Assembly (NCBI GenBank): GCA_003427395.1
Contig: BFEA01000094.1
Coordinates: 1,178,388-1,242,387 of the forward strand
Length of the DNA: 64,000 nt
Reading direction: 5' to 3'
From: Chara braunii
Taxonomy: Eukaryota > Streptophyta > Charophyceae > Charales > Characeae
Under the pieces are notes generated by a model that saw only the letters and a list, made by a program, of their open reading frames with translations, did no database searches and was not told the DNA's origin. A program made the position numbers and the translations under genes. Below, piece after piece: positions 11,381 through 23,275 of this stretch. Position 1 is the first letter of the stretch. Each line of letters starts with the position of its first letter.

Positions 11381-11768
11381 CTCGCTCGATTATTAGTGGA
11401 ATCGAGCGAGGGAGGAGACGTTTTCGGGGTTTTTAGGTAGGGCGAGCTTAGTGGTAGCGTTAGTTTCGATGTAAGATCAATAAAATTGGAGTTAGTTGGA
11501 AGAGGAGCCGCGCGGAGCTATGGAGGGAGTAAAAACAAAAGGGGAGAAAAGTGCATGGTTTGCCCGATTCTTAGCGGAATCGGGCGATTGAAGATGAGAT
11601 CCCAAGGTTTTGGCCCCGGGCGAATCAGATGGAGATGTTAGTTTTAGTGATAAGGTAGTGGGTTGGAAGATTAGTAGAGGAAGTGTTGCGTGAGACGTGT
11701 CGGGAAAGCGCCTATGGTAGAAGCGGGAAGTCAGTTTTTTGCTCGATCCTCCATGGAATCGAGCGTTT
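11381..11768 (+). repeat. Three hairpins at 180-bp spacing
   Basis: Perfect hairpins occur at 11381-11410 (CTCGCTCGATT/AATCGAGCGAG), 11562-11586 (GCCCGATTC/GAATCGGGC) and 11741-11764 (GCTCGAT/ATCGAGC), almost exactly 180 bp apart. The flanks are also weakly repeated, so the units form a degenerate 180-bp tandem array. Copy B keeps the first (about 23970-23999) and third (about 24231-24254); its middle one is lost in a ~100-bp deletion. Confidence 0.8.
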
Positions 11769-12212
11769 CGGGTGGTGCAAACCTCGAGGTGTCATTGATT
11801 CTTGTGAATGATGTGTAGAAATAGTAGGCTAGTAGATATGAACGGCGCCGGGGTAGGAGAGCTGAAAACGATAATGAACCCGCCGGATTTTTGCGAAAGG
11901 TTCTTCAGTTTTTTTTTTTTTTCTTTACTTTTTCTTTGTGCTCTTTCTTTTTTTGCTTGCCTAGTGACTCGGATGAGGCTTATCTCTCGTGCCATACGAT
12001 TCTTCCGGTTGTGACTGAGGTCCCCTTCCTGTCGCTGCGATCTGAGAATCCCTCCTTCCCACGGTTTAACCCCTCCTCACTATGACTGGACCTGGCTAAG
12101 TAGGCGGCCAGATACAATCGCACACCAGGCCCTACGGCAGAGAGGAGGGGCGGCAGAATGGAGGAAGCGGAGTGAGATAACCCCGCGTTCTCGGATCCGG
12201 GGAAGGGTCAGT

Positions 12213-12306
<94 letters not shown>
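12213..12306 (+). repeat. (GA)n microsatellite in LTR A
   Basis: A GA run of about 85 bp followed by a G run. The orthologous run in copy B (24707-24775) is shorter. Confidence 0.98.
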
Positions 12307-12307
<1 letters not shown>

Positions 12308-13959
12308 GTTTGTTCACAGCCTGTCGAGCGGGAGCAGGCCGCCAGCAGCCGATGGAGGGGGCGGACTGTACATTGCCAATCGAAGTGAGCGAACATGACG
12401 GGCTGCGTGGTACGTCGCACCTCGCCGTTCCAGAGGCAGAACTGGAGATGCGGGATGAAACGAGGGCCGGGCTACTGTGCCAAGCTGTGTGCATGAGGGG
12501 AGTGAGACATGCACCTGGTCTTGGAGGAGGTCTATAAGGCTGGCAACTCCATGCACTTCGGTTGTGATGCTGACGATGACGGGCTGCTCAACTTGGGATG
12601 TCTGTGTTGCCTGTGGGTGATGACGGATGATCGTGGGGAAGGTTCCCTGACTCAGTAGGTGGCAGGAACCAATAGCCGACGGTATTCAATCGTGATGTGC
12701 GTAGGTGAAGTGTTGCTTTGCTTCGGGCTGGATGTGCGAACTGCCTCATCTGCGCTCTGCCACGACCTTGCTGCCTATCTGTGGGCTGCGTATATGGTCC
12801 TCTGCAAACTGTTGTGTTCGTCGTGTGGTGCGGTCATGTTGCTGGTGTTGCCTTCTGCTTCTATGCCTGGCTGCCCTGTCGATTCATCAGCTGGTGGGAT
12901 GCCTTCATGTTGGTCCCTCGTACTCCGCACTACAGTTGCCAATCTGTTGATCCGCCCACCCCGCCGTCTTCTGCAGTGTTGTTGTCTTGCTTGTGTTGCG
13001 CTTCACTTCATGGTTTCCTCGCGTGACATAGTGCTCTTTGCAGTCGCTTGAGTAGGACATTGAGTATTGAGGGTAACAGCGAGGCCAGCCCCGAGGCTGC
13101 AGTCTCATCCAAGTGTCGGTAAGTACAGCCTGCTGCTGAGCGGAGCAACAGTAGGCTAGCTGCAAGACGAAGGTTTGGGGGTCAGTTGGGGCAGTGCCTT
13201 TGTTGCAGCGTGGAGAAGGGCCGCCAATACATTGAACTTGTGGCGTATTGTTGGGTTGATTAGAACTGGCGGGTTGTGGGTTCCTTCGGGATCCCGGGGG
13301 GCGGAGGTAGGATGTAAAGGGAGTGATTGAGCTGCAAAGGAGGTGGAGCTGCGAGTTAAGAGGTCGCGAGGGGGTTGACGTCGCCAGAGTGACTTCAGTT
13401 TGATCGAGTGGCTACTGCGTTTTGACCATTATTGCGGGGCCCTCAAGCGATGAAAGATAGCAAGGCCCTCTCCTGAGAGTTGAGTTTGTCCCTCTCTTGT
13501 ATCTCGAGAGTCGAAAACCCCTCCTTCTTCCTTTCTTACTCTAAGTCTAATCCTGTTTTGAGAGGAAGGCGGCAGGCGGGATTGCAACCCGTAGGACCGC
13601 AGCAAGACTCTGTGGGGAGTCAGCCCACCGATTGCGGGAGCTCTGNCGGAACTCAGGAGGAGTTCTGGAGGCAGGGAACTGAGAGGTAAAGGTTTCATCT
13701 TCCCTCTATAAACCCAGTTATAACCCAGTATTTGTACTCCTGACTATGTCTTGACTGAGTATATGGTATGCAGCGTTCCTTTGACTTGTTGTTTGACTTC
13801 CATGACATGAATCAAATAAAGTAAAGGAATGGATGCAAATCCTTAGTTTCAATTTTTGTTGATTGATTGAAAGCAGATTGTAAAAAGAGATTGTACCTGG
13901 GAAAGGGCAGGATGGGAAGCAGTATTGTGTTAAAGTTTGACTAGGTCATTAAGGTTGGG

Positions 13960-14591
13960 AGGTCCACATAAGTTTGGGGAGACCCGGTGCTGTGTTTATT
14001 TTTGAATTGCTTTGAGAATCAGACCATTATATAAATTTGGTCTAGTTGCTCTGACTTGCGAGGGCTAATTGTGATTGACTATTTCAGGGGCCAAGTGCAT
14101 TATGTAAGTTCATGTGCCTTGGTTGCCTTGTTTATTTCGGATTTTTCTTTGTTTCTTTGGTTCTGAACGAGAAGGTATGAGCCATTCTATAAGTTTAGAT
14201 GACTCAGCCTCTTCCTGCCTTTATTTTGAGAAAATGAACTTGATAGAGGGCAGGCCGTTCTGTAAGTTCAGGTGGTCTAGCCCAATGTCACGCACACTTT
14301 CAATCAGAGAGAAACGAATCAGGCAGAGAGCCAGACTGTTCTATAAGTTCAGGTGGTTCGACTCAAAGTCCGCACATGTTGGAACCCAAAGGTTATAATT
14401 TGACTATATCTTATTATTATTCTATCTATGAACAAGCTAATCAGACCATTCTATAAGTTTAGGTGGTCTGACTATGGCATATCACAATCTGAAGAGAGTA
14501 TAATTAAGAGTATAACTGAAGGTAACTCGAGCCGACTGAGCATTGTTTCTAAGATGAACGGCTCAGTCCTACGCTCACCTCGAGGATTAAG

Positions 14592-14644
<53 letters not shown>

Positions 14645-14840
14645 CTTGGCTATTTAAACAGTTCAGGGCAACTAGAATAACCTAGTCATACGCCCAAAGA
14701 AGAGAAAAGTTGTCGTGCCCTGTGTTTGTGTATACTTTGGCTAAGTTAGACTCATTCCATAAGTTTGGGTGGCCTGACTTTATGCCTGGCTAAGTAAGGT
14801 ACGTTCCATAAGTTTGGGTGTCTTGACCTTATGCCTTATG
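13960..14840 (+). repeat. Hairpin cluster with conserved loops
   Basis: About ten segments share a core like TTCTATAAGTTTAGG or TTTCTAAGATGAACGG, spaced 55-115 bp. Several cores sit in the loop of a hairpin whose stem differs from unit to unit: TCAGACCA/TGGTCTGA (14441-14471, perfect), GACTGAGC/GCTCAGTC (14534-14568, perfect), TGAGCCAT/ATGACTCA (14178-14206, one mismatch) and GGGC-AGGCC/GGTCT-AGCCC (14248-14283). Copy B has GGGT...ACCC where A has GGGC...GCCC, a two-sided change that keeps pairing. Conserved loops with changing stems point to a structured element, but its role is unknown. Confidence 0.75.
14595..14643 (+). repeat. (TA)n microsatellite
   Basis: About 48 bp of alternating TA in LTR A. 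Copy B has only AGATATAAAAC at this point (near 27129), so the run expanded or contracted after the copies separated. Confidence 0.97.
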
Positions 14841-15120
14841 CAAGCTGGGTATAAGGGGTTAAATCATTGAAAGATCATGAACTATTGTTTTGTTAAGGAT
14901 TACTTGGGATGGTGAGAGTACTTATCTTTGTGGTCTGACCTGCATGTGACTTAGTGAGGTTACTACTTAGTTTGAGTTTCAGTTTGATAGGTAGTTGCTT
15001 TAGTCGCTCGCCACGTGCTAGAGCCATAGGAGTTAGATTTAATTCTTGTATTTTCTTAGCTAAGTTTTTTTTTACTTAGATTTGTTCTAGCATTTTCTAT
15101 GATCTTTTGTTATACTTGGC

Positions 15121-15690
15121 TTTGTACAAATTTTGGTAAGTTACTTTCTCTACGGGAAGCGCTGCCAAAATTTCTGCAAATCCAAGGAGTTAGTCAAACT
15201 TTGACTTGTCAAAGTTCAACTTGTCTAAAGTTATATATGGCTTCATAAAAATCTGGAAATTCCCCTTTTCTAAAGGGAGTGTTGCCCAAATTTTTGCTAA
15301 ATTAGGGAGTTAGACAAAATTGGACTTTGACAAGTCAAAGTTAGTTTCAAGTTCTGAACTTAGCCTTGTATAAATCTCGGACTAACATTTCTTCAAAGGG
15401 AGTACTGCCGAAATTTTAACAAATCTAAGGAGTTGTTAAATTTTGTCTGGATAAAAACTCGAGTTATTATGGGTTCCGATCTGAGATAGTATAAATCAAG
15501 GAAGTCTCATTTTGTAAAGGGAGTGTTGCCCAAATCTTTGCTAATTCAGGGAGTTAGACAAAAAGTGACTGTTCTTCAGTCAAAGACTATTTCTGTTTTC
15601 ATATTTGAGCTTATACAAATTCTGAAAAAATATTTTTCCTACGGGAAGCACTGCCAAAATATTCTTGGTTTAAAGGAGTTAGATTATATT
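15121..15690 (+). repeat. ~123-bp tandem array in LTR A
   Basis: Five degenerate units start near 15122, 15243, 15366, 15490 and 15613 (spacing 121-124 bp). Each has a TATAAAT/TACAAATT-like start, a core like AAAGGGAGTGTTGCC or ACGGGAAGCGCTGCC and a GGAGTTAGAC-like end. Between units are inverted repeats such as ACTTTGAC-TT-GTCAAAGT. The same array occurs in copy B (27617-28190) and, older, in copy C. Confidence 0.85.
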
Positions 15691-17383
15691 TCGACAGATG
15701 GTGATTCTGGTAATCCAGCCTGGATAGGGAAAATTATGCCATGAGTCTACCTTTCTTTGGACACTTACTTAGAGGTAGACTTAGACATAGCTATCAGTAG
15801 AAGCTTTGAGTAAGAACGTGTCATGGGGACTTGATCTCCGTACTTTGACGATTTAGCTTGGACTTTAGCCTATCGTATGATACAAGTCTTCTTTGGACGT
15901 TCGATTCGGGATTTGGGTTAGATTCAACTTGATCCTACGAGGATCATATTCTGTTATCACTGATAAAAAAGTCGGTTGATTGAGCACCGACTTGTCGGCT
16001 CACGGCGCAACTTTGCTTACACCTGTACCTCAGCTTGACTGCCTTAGCCCTGAGACTTGATATGTTTCTTTGAGGGTTTTAACCGAACTTCTTTTAAATG
16101 AACATTACAAAGAACTTATGAGATTTATAGAGAGTTGAACTATGACTGGGGCTTGAGTGTGTGAGGCGTAGTGTGAGTTACAGGGACCAGTAAAGTTGAC
16201 CACATTGGTGTATGACAATGTGGCTATTGTGTGTGCCTGTGTTTTATGCAAGTTAGTATTTTGGAGCTTGGTATATGGACCATACTTTGGAGGCAGTGAG
16301 AATAACAACCATGTGTCGCACGATCTGCATACCTGATGGGTTTATGTCCCTCCTCTTTTATTTTATCTCGAGTCCTAATTTGATATATGAGTGTTGCGTG
16401 TTTACTTGTTTACTGATTGATTTTTGCTTATTAATGTTTATAGTTGGACGTTGTAGTCCGTGGCAGCCGTCAAAGTCAAAACCCTTGACTTCTTTCCAGA
16501 CCTTGGATGATGGAGTTGGTCTCTAGGGCAATAAGAGACGATCGCCACCACAGGTATGAACCTGTGTACCACCCACTCTCCGCAGGGTGCAGAAGAGGGT
16601 GTGGGTCTCAACCGCACTTGGCGGTTGTCCAGCGTCGAGAGGTTAACCCTCAAAAGCGCGTGTCAACCGACATTTAAGCGTCGAATGCGACCCTCGAGAT
16701 TAACGAGGACCGCATGAGTATGAGTACTACACGGTGACTGCTTGCTTACGTTGTCATTGCGAATCGACATGAGTTAGCCCTGCGTCCGCGTGGTTTTATA
16801 CTAAGTCTCGCGCGCGACGCCCATCCGATTTCCGCGTCGGAAGGTTATTGGATGGCTACTAAGGGACTAGGAGTGTTGTCACGTTGTTTGATGTCTGTGT
16901 GTGTATTTTTATTTTTATGTTCTTTATAGTGGTGTGCGCGTGGTGTGTGGGATGCGTCCTAGTCGACCGGCGACGAGTCGCGCTTGGGACCTCAGCCCCC
17001 CGAGATGCTGGTTCACGTCCGGGTCCAATATAGGCGTATTACCGCGTGTACCCCCTATGCTACAGCGAACGAGAAATGCCCTCGGCTGGTCCCCCTCTGC
17101 GATTGCAGATGATTAGCTTTCATACTGTGGACTGGTAGCTCAGCGGGGATACACCCACCGAATGGAGGTGACAACTCCCGTAAGGTGGAGGTTAGTTGTG
17201 TCTCGCGTAGACCCTATCCTGTCGTAGGGGCTCACGAGAGGTATGGCTGGCGCACTCGGCCGGAGCGGCTTTATAGAAGCTTCATGTATATTCACGACGA
17301 GGATTAATTCCAACTCCTGCGTGACGCGGCCGGGAGGGTCCCGCGCTACCCTTGAGTAGTGCTGGACCGATGCGCTCGACAGG

Positions 17384-17405
17384 TGGTGCCGTCGCTGGGG
17401 ATAAC
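17384..17405 (+). other. Primer-binding site, tRNA-Asp type
   Basis: TGGTGCCGTCGCTGGGGAT begins two bases after the LTR end. It agrees at about 16 of 19 positions with the complement of the 3-prime end of plant tRNA-Asp(GUC), a common primer of plant Ty3/gypsy-type elements (established knowledge). This fixes the LTR boundary and the plus orientation. Confidence 0.75.
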
Positions 17406-19502
17406 AGTCGCCTGCCGTTGTCCTTGCTGGAACGACATCCGGGTATGAGAAAGTGAGAACTATGCAAAATGAGAAGTTTTCTTTTTGACGTACATGGTCG
17501 ATTGCTTGATGTCCTGACTATCATTGGGGATATCTTAAAAACGGTGGCCTAAGAGTGAGAAGCGTTGACTACCAGTGTATGCGCAATTTACTTGAGCAAG
17601 GAAGTGTTTGGCTATACACTTAAGTATTCTGACGCTTATAATAGTGATCTCAACGAGGGCCTTGTCAGTCATATTAAGTATCTTTTGATAATTGGGCGAT
17701 ATGTGACGTATCGGATGCGGTCGTGGTTGAGTTAAGGTAGCATCCGCATTGTCGGGTATGTCTATTACCGAAGCAAGCCGAGTTGATAACTGCCAATACT
17801 ATGAGGCTAGTGACTTATTATGTAAGTTATGTGCTAAGCTTGCTTGGGATGTAAAGACGTTAAGTTGAGGCGTCTCCCCCTTGTCAATGAGGTGTCGCGT
17901 TAGAGGAGGCTGCTGAAACGTGAGCGACACGGATGAGGGGACAACTGATAAGTGCGGAATGAGGGGTTTGGTGAGAAAGGTCTTTCCTTGAGCCCACTGG
18001 CAGACCGAGTTGTGGTGCGATGGGTAGTACAATTAATATTGTGCCTTGACCCTCTGGTGGTATCAGTTGGCGATAAAATTGAGTCACCTAGAGGATTGTA
18101 TAGATGTAACTACCGATAAAAGTTGAGAAGTAGTGGTTACTTAGCTAGTGGTTTGGCTAACTCGAAGAGAGGCTTATGTCTTAAGTTTGGGTGAGTATAT
18201 ATATATATACATATATATTGGTCTTTATGGCAATTTTTATGAGGTTGTTGCCATATATATATTTTTACTGTGTTTGTTCGATGTTTGATTGACGATGTAT
18301 GTATGGATTGTCTTTCAGAGAGGACATAAACTTTGCATGAAACCCACATCTGGCATGGGATCAGAGGTGAATGGGTGACTCATTCCTAGGGAGGGTGGTT
18401 CTTCCTCAAGGGAATAAGTCAACATGTATAGTTGTCCTCAGTGGAAGTGCATTCTTTAATTGTTACTCTCTTGTTAAGGCTTAAGGAGACAGTTATCAGT
18501 CTCAAGAATGATGGTGAGACCCACGCCGAAATTGTATTCCTGGTCCATTAGTGGCGTGTTGTTATCTTTCCTATGGTAGGAGAGTAGCTACATTATCTGT
18601 TGAGAGAAGAGGAAGGGGCTTGTTGCCTTGCCGAAACTGTAATGGCCAAGTGAAACAACTACTGTTTAGTAAGAGCGGTTCTGGAGTAGCGACCTAGGCT
18701 CGTCTCCCGTTAAGTAGGGTTACCATATCTGTAAAGATGCGAATTCGCTCTTCGTTGCCTTGATAAGTATGGATGGGGTTGTTCATTTGACCATGATAGG
18801 GTGGGTGAGGTGCAAGCGCTGGAATCAGAGAGGGTTGCGGTGAGGCTTGATCTTTTGAGCAGGCTCAATAGTCAAATGTTATCTTATGAGGATTACACCG
18901 CTCCTCTTTAATATATGCGTCGCTTAAGATTTGAAGGGGTAACAATTGTATCATGTTATTTACTCATTATTAGTCTTATTTTTGTCTTATAGAATATGGA
19001 GTACGTGGTTGAGGTTTATCTTATTATATGACTGGCAGTTGAGCTGCGTTCATATGGTTGTTTATAAAGCATATTGTGCCCTTCGGTTACAACCCTTACA
19101 AATAATTTGTGTTTATCATGTAAAAATTATTGTTATCAGTATATGTTATTTATCATGGGTTGTACTGCATCTTATATTCGTGTTTGGAGTATCCACCTAT
19201 ATGACATATGTATATTGTGTCCCGCCTTGATAATAGAAACCATAAGTGGTTAATGTCTGAGTCGTGATTGAAGGGGTTTATTAGTGAATACTTATGTTTT
19301 ATTTTATGTGAATACTTATTCAAAGACTCTCTTCGGTAACGCCGTTGTTCTGAATAAATTCTTATATGCGCCTTCATGATGAGAACGGTATAATTTTAGT
19401 GGGATATATTCTACATCAGATTTAGTTACGTAACTTCTTTCGAGCCTCGACCCTAACGCCGCTCGTTGTTGTTCAACAGGTGACGGGGCGAGGGAGCTCG
19501 AG
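17406..19502 (+). other. Retroelement leader, non-coding
   Basis: A 2.1-kb stretch lies between the primer-binding site and gag. It holds a (TA)-rich patch at 18196-18262 and only short unrelated frames. I see no gene. The length is unusual for a leader and may include packaging or structural sequence. Confidence 0.55.
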
Positions 19503-20558
19503 ATGGAGGACTCTCAAGGGAAGATTGGGGTCGAGGAACTTGCCTCTCTACTGTATATGCGAGATTGGGAGCGGGACAACCTGCCCAAGGTTGAGATCGC
19601 CTTCTTTAAGGGTTATCATGTCTCTGACTTCCTCGAAAAGTTTGGGCAGATAGAAACTCATTGCAAATGGGATAAGGAGCAGATGTTGAAGGAGGTTGTA
19701 AAGTAACTCCATGTAAGCCTGTAGGGGGAAGTCAGTGGGTTTATTAGAAGGGCAGGGACGTCATGGAACAGGTTTTATGATGACATGTGGAATAAATACC
19801 GGTTAGGCGAGAAACAATTGAGCAAAGATGACCTTGAGAAGATAGACCGGTATGCTTACGTGTCAGTTGAGCACTTCCTAGCAGAATATGAGCGAGCATC
19901 ACGTAAAGTTTGGGCGTACTCTGAACACGACAAGTGTTTTGCCTTCTTTATGAACTTCACGGATGCCGAGCAGCGCGATTTGATTCATGGAACGGAAGGA
20001 GAACTAATATGGGACAAAATACGAGCAAACTTTCTAGAGAGCGATTTCGATCAGTACCTGTGTCATACTTTGAGGGAAGCAAGAAAGAGAAAGGGTTTGC
20101 GGGACTGTGGTAAGGACAAACCTGGTGAGGGCCCAAAGGAAGTTGTGGCAGGAGCCAAAGAGAGCGCGGAAAGCGAGCCTCAGGAGAAGTCAAGGAAGTC
20201 TAAGCGAAATCACAAGTGGGGTGGGGAGAACAAGGCGAAGGCTTGCATTGATAGAGCGGAAGAGATTAGAGTCAGAAACGTCGCGGCCCACGCTTGTGAA
20301 AGGACAGCTGACATTCCTCGCCAGGAAAGGAAAGGGAGACGGCAAGAGCAGAAGCTAGCAGATGTGACCCTACCTATAGCTACATCCCGTCCTCAGGAAG
20401 GATGTGCCCGAGAGGAGATTTTGTCGTCTGGAAGCAGGACGGATCGTAAAATAAAGAGGATGCGAGACCGGCGGGCAAAGATAGTATGCGCCCGTTGTGG
20501 AAAGAGTGGTCATACCCCTTGCAGGTGTAAGATGGCTAAGGAAGGAGTTAAGAAATGA
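19503..20558 (+). pseudogene. Retrotransposon Gag with CCHC knuckle
   Basis: Read in one frame from ATG 19503 to TGA 20556-20558, this gives a ~350-residue Gag-like protein interrupted by TAA at 19704-19706 and TAG at 19725-19727. The N-terminal half (MEDSQGKIGVEELASLLYMR..., VEIAFFKGYHVSDFLEKFGQ) resembles the capsid-like region of plant LTR-element Gag. The middle is Lys/Arg/Glu-rich. A zinc knuckle of C-X2-C-X4-H-X4-C form (CARCGKSGHTPCRC) sits near the C-terminus at about 20487-20528. No protease, reverse transcriptase, RNase H or integrase follows. The element therefore looks non-autonomous or pol-deleted. Confidence 0.8.
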
Positions 20559-23275
20559 AACCATTTTATTTTAGGCAATAGCTTGGGTCCTCCCAATAAC
20601 CATTGTGTTTTCCTCGCCCATAGCAGGAAAGGTGATAGGACAATGTTATTAGTTCTGAATGACCTACGATTAACCGCTTGGAGGTTATAGCAGTGTGGAA
20701 GAACCAGTTGCTAGACTAATAGGCGACTATTGACTTGTGTTGTTTTGAACTAAGCCACCAAGTTTTATGAGACATAGATTCCGCCCTGTATATATTTCTG
20801 CTTCATATGGGAACTCTTGCTTTATGGGAGGGTGGGTATGCTCTAAGTTAGACTATTCACTCTCAAGAGGGGGTTTCCGGTTTGATTGCATATGAGTGAA
20901 AATCATGTAAGGCTCAATTAGCCATAGGCTGACATTTTTTCCGCCCTGCGAGAACGTTTAAGGTCACTATGTGTGTATATCAGTATTTTAAGACTTGTGG
21001 GTTATACTATATAAGGTCGTCTGTTTCTGATTGACACTTGGATTTGGGATGATTTGAGGCTTGTGGAGATTTGAAACTTGAAATGATATGACTTTCCTCT
21101 TAAAGGTCGGCTTGATATGAGTTTTGATTCCTTTGGGTTGCAGAATCGTGCATGTTCTGGTTGCCATTAGCATTCTCACCACGGTGGGTTTGTGGGGTTT
21201 TCTGTATTTATTCTATTGGACGTGTGAGAAGGGAAGTTTTAACTATGTATAATGAAAAGATGACCAACAAAAGGTCATTGAAGATTGTTTGAACCAGAGA
21301 GGGTTTAATAAACTGAGAAAATAATATTTATCAGTGAAAGATTTATGAGAGATTTATGGGATCCAGAAATCATATTGAGAGAGAGGTTATGCCCCAGGGC
21401 GGCCTGAACGGGTGATGGTCCTATTGGGAGCCATATTCGAATGGAAAATACCTTAAAAAGTATGGGGAATGCTTGTCCTTGAGTGGGAGGATAGCTGAAA
21501 GCTTTTTAGTTTAGGGGTTTGCCTTCCTGACATGTATACAGCGACCACTCTGCCCTGGGCTCATACCTGTCAGCGAGGGACTCGCGGCAGGGGAACCTGT
21601 CACGTATACGGGACCCCCACTTGACCCTTGGTTATGGACTGCGAGTGGTTTAGTATGTGTCAGAGGGTAAGGGTTATACTGTCATGTATACTGCGATGCC
21701 GCCCTACCCAAGGTTCATAGCTGCCAGTAAGGAAGGCTCACGACAGGAAAACCTGTCATGTATATGAGACCCTCACTTGGCCCTTGGTTATGCACCGTGA
21801 GTGGCTAGGCTGCGAAATTGTTTCCCATGATCGAGAAAGACAAAAGGGAAATGATTGATTATGGGAGGATTTTTGAAAGTGTAAACAGTGAGCTTTATTT
21901 GGAAAAAGATTACGAGAGTTTGCTCACTGAGCAAAACTTATGAATGGATTTGACAGAATGTGTGACGAAACCAAAGAACCCTGCTCATAAAGGTAGGGTT
22001 TATGAGAAAAATGGGTGGTTTTCTTTTACTTCGAAGGATGAATAAATACCCCTACCCGTCCCCTTTATGAATGACTAAAATTAGTGGATTTTGTGTAATA
22101 GTAAGAATTGTAGCATTGGGCTTAACGGGCCCGGCTCGAAAGGTACATCTATGACATGCAGAACTAACTCAACTAGTTTACCTCTAGTTAGCTATGGTAT
22201 CCCCATGACGGAGGGGATCGTTTGAGGGATAGTTGGGAAAGAGGGTCTGAGATAATTGAGTATGAATGGTCACTGTGTAAGGGAAAAAAAAAAAAAAAAA
22301 AAAAAAGACTGAGTGATTAGGTTGGGAAATTTGTCCACCGCAGAGTTTGAGTTTTGACTGGTGGTCAGATGGTTTGGGTGCCCGACACGATAAAATGTCG
22401 TTCAAAGGGACCGGGAATGGTGTAGCCTCAGGGTTGATTATTGGATGACTTCCTATTTATGACTGTAGTGGGTGGAAAGTGGCTTTATCCACTTGTGAAA
22501 TTGGCTTTATCCACTTGTGAAATTAGAGATTAGAGGGTGCTAGGGCCTAGTCGATTATTCGACTACTGTAGGTCCCTACTTTAAGTTAGGAACTAAATGC
22601 AATGTTTGGTTATTGGCAACTGTTTCGTCATTTTGAAGGAATCAAGGCTAGGAGATACCTTTTCTCGAGATTATGTATAGAACGGCGGTTGAACGGGAAT
22701 ACTTGGTGCGACGGGGACGTCGCTCAATAGGGTCCGGGAAGACTGTCGTGCCAAATACCCTTGTATGGCGTACTTTTTGCAACTCACGCCAGTACGCCTT
22801 GTCTGTAGTTGAGTGGCTTAAGCGGAGGATCGACGGCAAGGTGCAGCCGTGCGCAGGTCGGGTGTCCGCGACGTCCTGGGCTAGTGGCACGTGCGACGTT
22901 TATTTATATATATTTTGTACCAAATTATTGTTGTATTATTTTAATTTTTGGCTCCGACATTTTTTTCTCAATTCGGATGTGATGCCCAACTTAATGTCAG
23001 TGGTCGTCACGGCGGTAGAGGCGCGCCTTTAAGTTGTTTGGCGGGTCAGCGTGTTTGGGCTGCCGGCGGAAGTCCTCCACCACGCCCTTGCTGAGGATAC
23101 GGCGCGGTCACGGTTTGAGTCGATGATTGCACTTGAGGTGAAAGGGCCGCTAGCGCTGAACATATATGACCTACGTCTGGGACCGGTAAGGTCGCGTGGG
23201 GCGTGTTGTATTTGCGGGATTGTCTGAAGCGCGGTCACAAACCGTGTTCGTCACTGCGCCAGGGTTACCCCCTGG
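20559..23275 (+). other. Retroelement interior after gag, no pol
   Basis: About 2.7 kb without recognisable coding sequence. It contains two 151-bp-period repeats (21528-21656, 21679-21807), a poly-A run at about 22279-22305 and a perfect 22-bp tandem duplication (22480-22523). The last 600 bp (22670-23275) is more GC-rich; the frame at 22673-23032 matches nothing I know. No polypurine tract is obvious before copy B. Confidence 0.6.
21528..21807 (+). repeat. Two-copy tandem repeat, 151-bp period
   Basis: Units at 21528-21656 and 21679-21807 share CATGTATAC...TGCC, an AGGAAAACCTGTCA-like segment and CTTGGTTATG...GAGTGG. Each has inner inverted segments around AACCTGTCA. Confidence 0.75.

Larger units (their letters stand above)
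10820..17381 (+). mobile_element. Long LTR copy A (5-prime LTR)
   Basis: From GGTAGCATCAGGACCGAG onward this matches 23408-29818 (copy B) over its whole length at high similarity, about 6.5 kb. It ends in GCGCTCGACA at 17381, and a tRNA-Asp-type primer-binding site begins two bases later, which makes it the 5-prime LTR of a retroelement in plus orientation. Relative to copy B it lacks the first ~130 bp, so it is truncated or rearranged at 5-prime. It contains a (GA)n run, a hairpin array at about 180-bp spacing, a hairpin cluster, a (TA)n run and a ~123-bp array. No conserved protein is encoded; parallel frames such as 12659-13051 and 25128-25520 are conserved only because the DNA is. One N lies at 13646. 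Confidence 0.8.

Noticed and set aside
12659-13051. Conserved Cys/Leu-rich frame, repeated at 25128-25520
   Set aside because: Its conservation reflects DNA identity between LTR copies A and B; alternative frames are equally conserved and no domain is recognisable.
15121-15690. Regular ~123-bp array as a CRISPR array
   Set aside because: The whole unit is repeated, there are no unique spacers between short identical repeats, no cas genes are present, and the DNA is eukaryotic.
17125-17150. tRNA A-box-like GGTAGCTCAGCGG inside LTR A
   Set aside because: No B box at the right distance downstream. It is conserved in fragment D, but probably chance or a structural part of the LTR.
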